Assembly (NCBI RefSeq): GCF_004216475.1
Contig: NZ_CP022303.1
Span: forward strand, 2,356,001 to 2,420,000
Reading direction: 5' to 3'
Source of the DNA: Thalassococcus sp. S3
Lineage (GTDB): Bacteria > Pseudomonadota > Alphaproteobacteria > Rhodobacterales > Rhodobacteraceae
DNA length: 64,000 nucleotides
Of this stretch, positions 62,578-64,000 are shown in pieces (the stretch's first letter is position 1; the number at the start of each line of letters is the position of its first letter). The notes beneath the pieces are model-generated. The model was not told the DNA's origin and made no database searches. It saw only the letters and a program-made list of their open reading frames with translations. Both the position numbers and the translations under genes were made by a program.

Positions 62578-63372
62578 TCAAGCGTTCGCCGGGGCCTCCT
62601 CGGCCTCTGGCGTGGCCTCGTCGGCCAGACCCTCTTCGACCGGAGCTTCGTCCATCGCGCCCAGATCGACGCCAGCGGCGCCAAGCTGCGCGGACATGCC
62701 ATCAAGCGCCGCGCGGGCGGCCAGATCGCAGTAAAGCGCGATCGCACGGGCCGCGTCGTCATTGCCGGGGATGATGAAATCCACCCCATCGGGCGAACAG
62801 TTGGTGTCCACCACGGCCACGACCGGGATGCCCAGCTTGTTGGCCTCTGCAATCGCCAGCGCCTCTTTCTTGACGTCGATGACGAAGAGAAGGTCCGGTG
62901 TGCCGCCCATCTCGCGGATCCCGCCCAGCGACGCCTGCAGTTTGCCCTGGTCACGCTCCATGCCCAGACGCTCTTTCTTGGTCAGGCCCTCGGCGCCGGC
63001 TTCCATCGCCTCGTCGATCTGTTTCAGACGGTTGATCGACTGGGACACGGTTTTCCAGTTGGTCAGCGTGCCACCCAGCCAGCGGTGGTTCATGTAATAC
63101 TGCGCGCATTTCTCGGCCGCTTCGGCGATGGGCTGGGATGCCTGGCGCTTGGTGCCGACAAAGAGGACCCGACCGCCTTTGGCAACGGTTTCGCGGATCA
63201 CCGTCAGCGCCTGGTCCAGCATCGGGACGGTCTGCGTCAGATCCATGATGTGGATGCCGTTGCGCGCGCCGTAGATGAAGGGCGACATGCGCGGGTTCCA
63301 GCGCTGTGTCTGGTGGCCGAAGTGAACGCCCGCTTCGAGCAGCTGACGCATTGTGAACTCGGGAAGAGCCAT
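62578..63372 (-). CDS. rpsB: 30S ribosomal protein S2
   Basis: The protein of 264 residues is a primary small-subunit ribosomal protein. The opening is [20 protein letters not shown], followed by [30 protein letters not shown] and [12 protein letters not shown]. An acidic Ala/Glu-rich tail of about 35 residues is longer than in E. coli. The ATG at 63372 follows GGAAAGGA. In other bacteria S2 represses its own operon through the leader, and here about 120 bases separate the promoter from the start, so the same may hold. Confidence 0.97.
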   Translation of the reverse strand: MALPEFTMRQLLEAGVHFGHQTQRWNPRMSPFIYGARNGIHIMDLTQTVPMLDQALTVIRETVAKGGRVLFVGTKRQASQPIAEAAEKCAQYYMNHRWLGGTLTNWKTVSQSINRLKQIDEAMEAGAEGLTKKERLGMERDQGKLQASLGGIREMGGTPDLLFVIDVKKEALAIAEANKLGIPVVAVVDTNCSPDGVDFIIPGNDDAARAIALYCDLAARAALDGMSAQLGAAGVDLGAMDEAPVEEGLADEATPEAEEAPANA

Positions 63373-63492
63373 ATCTCGTTTCCTTTCCGGTTTATACCTG
63401 GGCGGGGGTCTCGACGCGGATGCGCCAACCGGCGGACCTTTGGGGATGTCTCCCCCATTGGCCCAAACCCCGCCTGCGGGATGAATGGCGCG

Positions 63493-63521
63493 CGTATAGA
63501 GCAGGTTTTCAGGGGGCACAA
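63493..63521 (-). promoter_or_regulatory. Sigma-70-type promoter of rpsB-tsf
   Basis: On the minus strand TTGTGC (63516-63521) is followed, after exactly 17 bases, by TATACG (63493-63498). The transcript would begin about 115 bases before the rpsB ATG. Confidence 0.65.
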
Positions 63522-63535
63522 GGCCTATTCGGCGC

Positions 63536-64000
63536 CTATTCGGCGGCCTGCGCCACAGCGGTCGGATGGGCGGAGCGCACGATCTCTTCAAGCCGGGCCG
63601 CAAGCGCCTTGCGGTTGGCAAAATCGGCGACGGCGACCGGCGGATGGTAGTGGACCAGGACGGTCCCCCCTGGTGCGGCGGAGAGTGTTTTCAGAAGGTG
63701 GCTGCCGAAATCCATGTCCCCCCACCAGCCGTAAAAGCGCGCGGGCTGACCTGCGGGCGCGCCATAGACCACGGTGACCGGCTGGATGCGCATTTCCGCG
63801 CGCAACTCGTCTGTGAAGAACGCCTGAAAGAGCGTTGTTTTGAAGGGCAAAACGCGCAATCCGTCGGTTGACGTGCCTTCGGGAAAGAAGAGAAGCTGGT
63901 GACCCGCGAGCAGGCGCAATTGAAAATTCAGCATCTGCTGACGCGCTTGCGATGGATTACGCTCGGTAAAAAGCGTGCCGGTGGCGCGGGCCAGCCAGCC
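63536..64000 (-). CDS. 1-acyl-sn-glycerol-3-phosphate acyltransferase (PlsC-like), N-terminus outside window
   Basis: The reading frame runs in from the right edge, so only the last 154 residues are present. They carry the acyltransferase motif [13 protein letters not shown] followed by [11 protein letters not shown] and a motif-IV-like [10 protein letters not shown]. The HxxxxD catalytic block must lie outside. The family acylates lysophosphatidate or related lipids at the inner membrane; the ornithine-lipid OlsA branch cannot be excluded. It ends 14 bases before the rpsB promoter. Confidence 0.85.
   Translation of the reverse strand, partial: GWLARATGTLFTERNPSQARQQMLNFQLRLLAGHQLLFFPEGTSTDGLRVLPFKTTLFQAFFTDELRAEMRIQPVTVVYGAPAGQPARFYGWWGDMDFGSHLLKTLSAAPGGTVLVHYHPPVAVADFANRKALAARLEEIVRSAHPTAVAQAAE

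Noticed and set aside
1..64000. CRISPR array, insertion sequence, prophage or integron
   Set aside because: No regularly spaced repeats, transposase, integrase, phage structural gene or terminal inverted repeat pair was seen on reading the window.

Overview
The window looks like chromosomal DNA of a Rhodobacterales alphaproteobacterium, probably of the marine Roseobacter group. The DNA is GC-rich and densely coded. Many genes are joined by ATGA overlaps. The gene families (tamA-tamB, opgC-opgG-opgH, rpsB-tsf, repeated acyl-CoA metabolism operons, a Liv-type transporter, a LuxR-type regulator behind aroQ) fit that group. This placement rests on protein content only and no database was searched. 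I see no insertion sequence, prophage, CRISPR array, tRNA or rRNA.

Layout. 1-4.35 kb: the end of a fused 2-oxoacid dehydrogenase E1, an acetolactate-synthase-like thiamine diphosphate enzyme and a class III CoA-transferase. 4.4-10.5 kb: a TPR protein followed by opgC, opgG and opgH for periplasmic glucans, with a Pho-box-like site in front. 10.5-11.9 kb: a rhodanese and a secreted depolymerase-like hydrolase on the minus strand. 12-17.3 kb: tamA-tamB. 18.4-23 kb: an acyl-CoA synthetase, an ACAD10/11-type acyl-CoA dehydrogenase and two SDRs. 23.2-24.5 kb: an AT-richer gene with two DUF4304-like regions. 24.6-29.4 kb (minus): enoyl-CoA hydratase, serine hydrolase, acetoacetyl-CoA ligase and tesB. 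29.6-31.5 kb: GST, an SDR-like protein and an HCCA-isomerase-like protein. 31.8-41.3 kb: mixed accessory genes, namely DUF2000, an AsnC-type regulator, two MFS transporters, a LysE exporter, an SGNH hydrolase, an LysR regulator, an orphan Imm11-like gene and a GNAT. 41.6-46.6 kb (minus): livJ-H-M-G-F. 47.1-56 kb (minus): a nine-gene beta-oxidation-like operon ending in an IclR regulator. 56.2-59.4 kb: two MDR reductases, a histidine phosphatase and a MaoC hydratase. 59.5-60.7 kb: aroQ-luxR. 61.6-63.4 kb (minus): rpsB-tsf with a clear promoter and terminator. The window closes inside a plsC-like gene.

How the genes fit together. The 47-59 kb block can supply a whole beta-oxidation turn: a paired acyl-CoA dehydrogenase, an MFE-2-like SDR, a MaoC hydratase and a thiolase, with a solute importer and an IclR regulator alongside. 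An ACAD10/11-type kinase (47890-48921) lies in this block. An ACAD10/11-type dehydrogenase with a ligase and SDRs lies in the 18-23 kb operon. Together these resemble the LvaA/C/D/E scheme, in which hydroxyacyl-CoA is phosphorylated and the phosphate then eliminated. That link is my inference.

The most unusual points are: a solo LuxR protein lacking three canonical AHL-binding residues; two short, well-placed upstream reading frames that each end in the start codon of the next gene; a pair of GTACG palindromes 73 bp apart between convergent genes; conserved-fold enzymes with substituted catalytic residues (two SDRs, a LivF Walker A, a histidine phosphatase); and two orphan genes of uncharacterised families.
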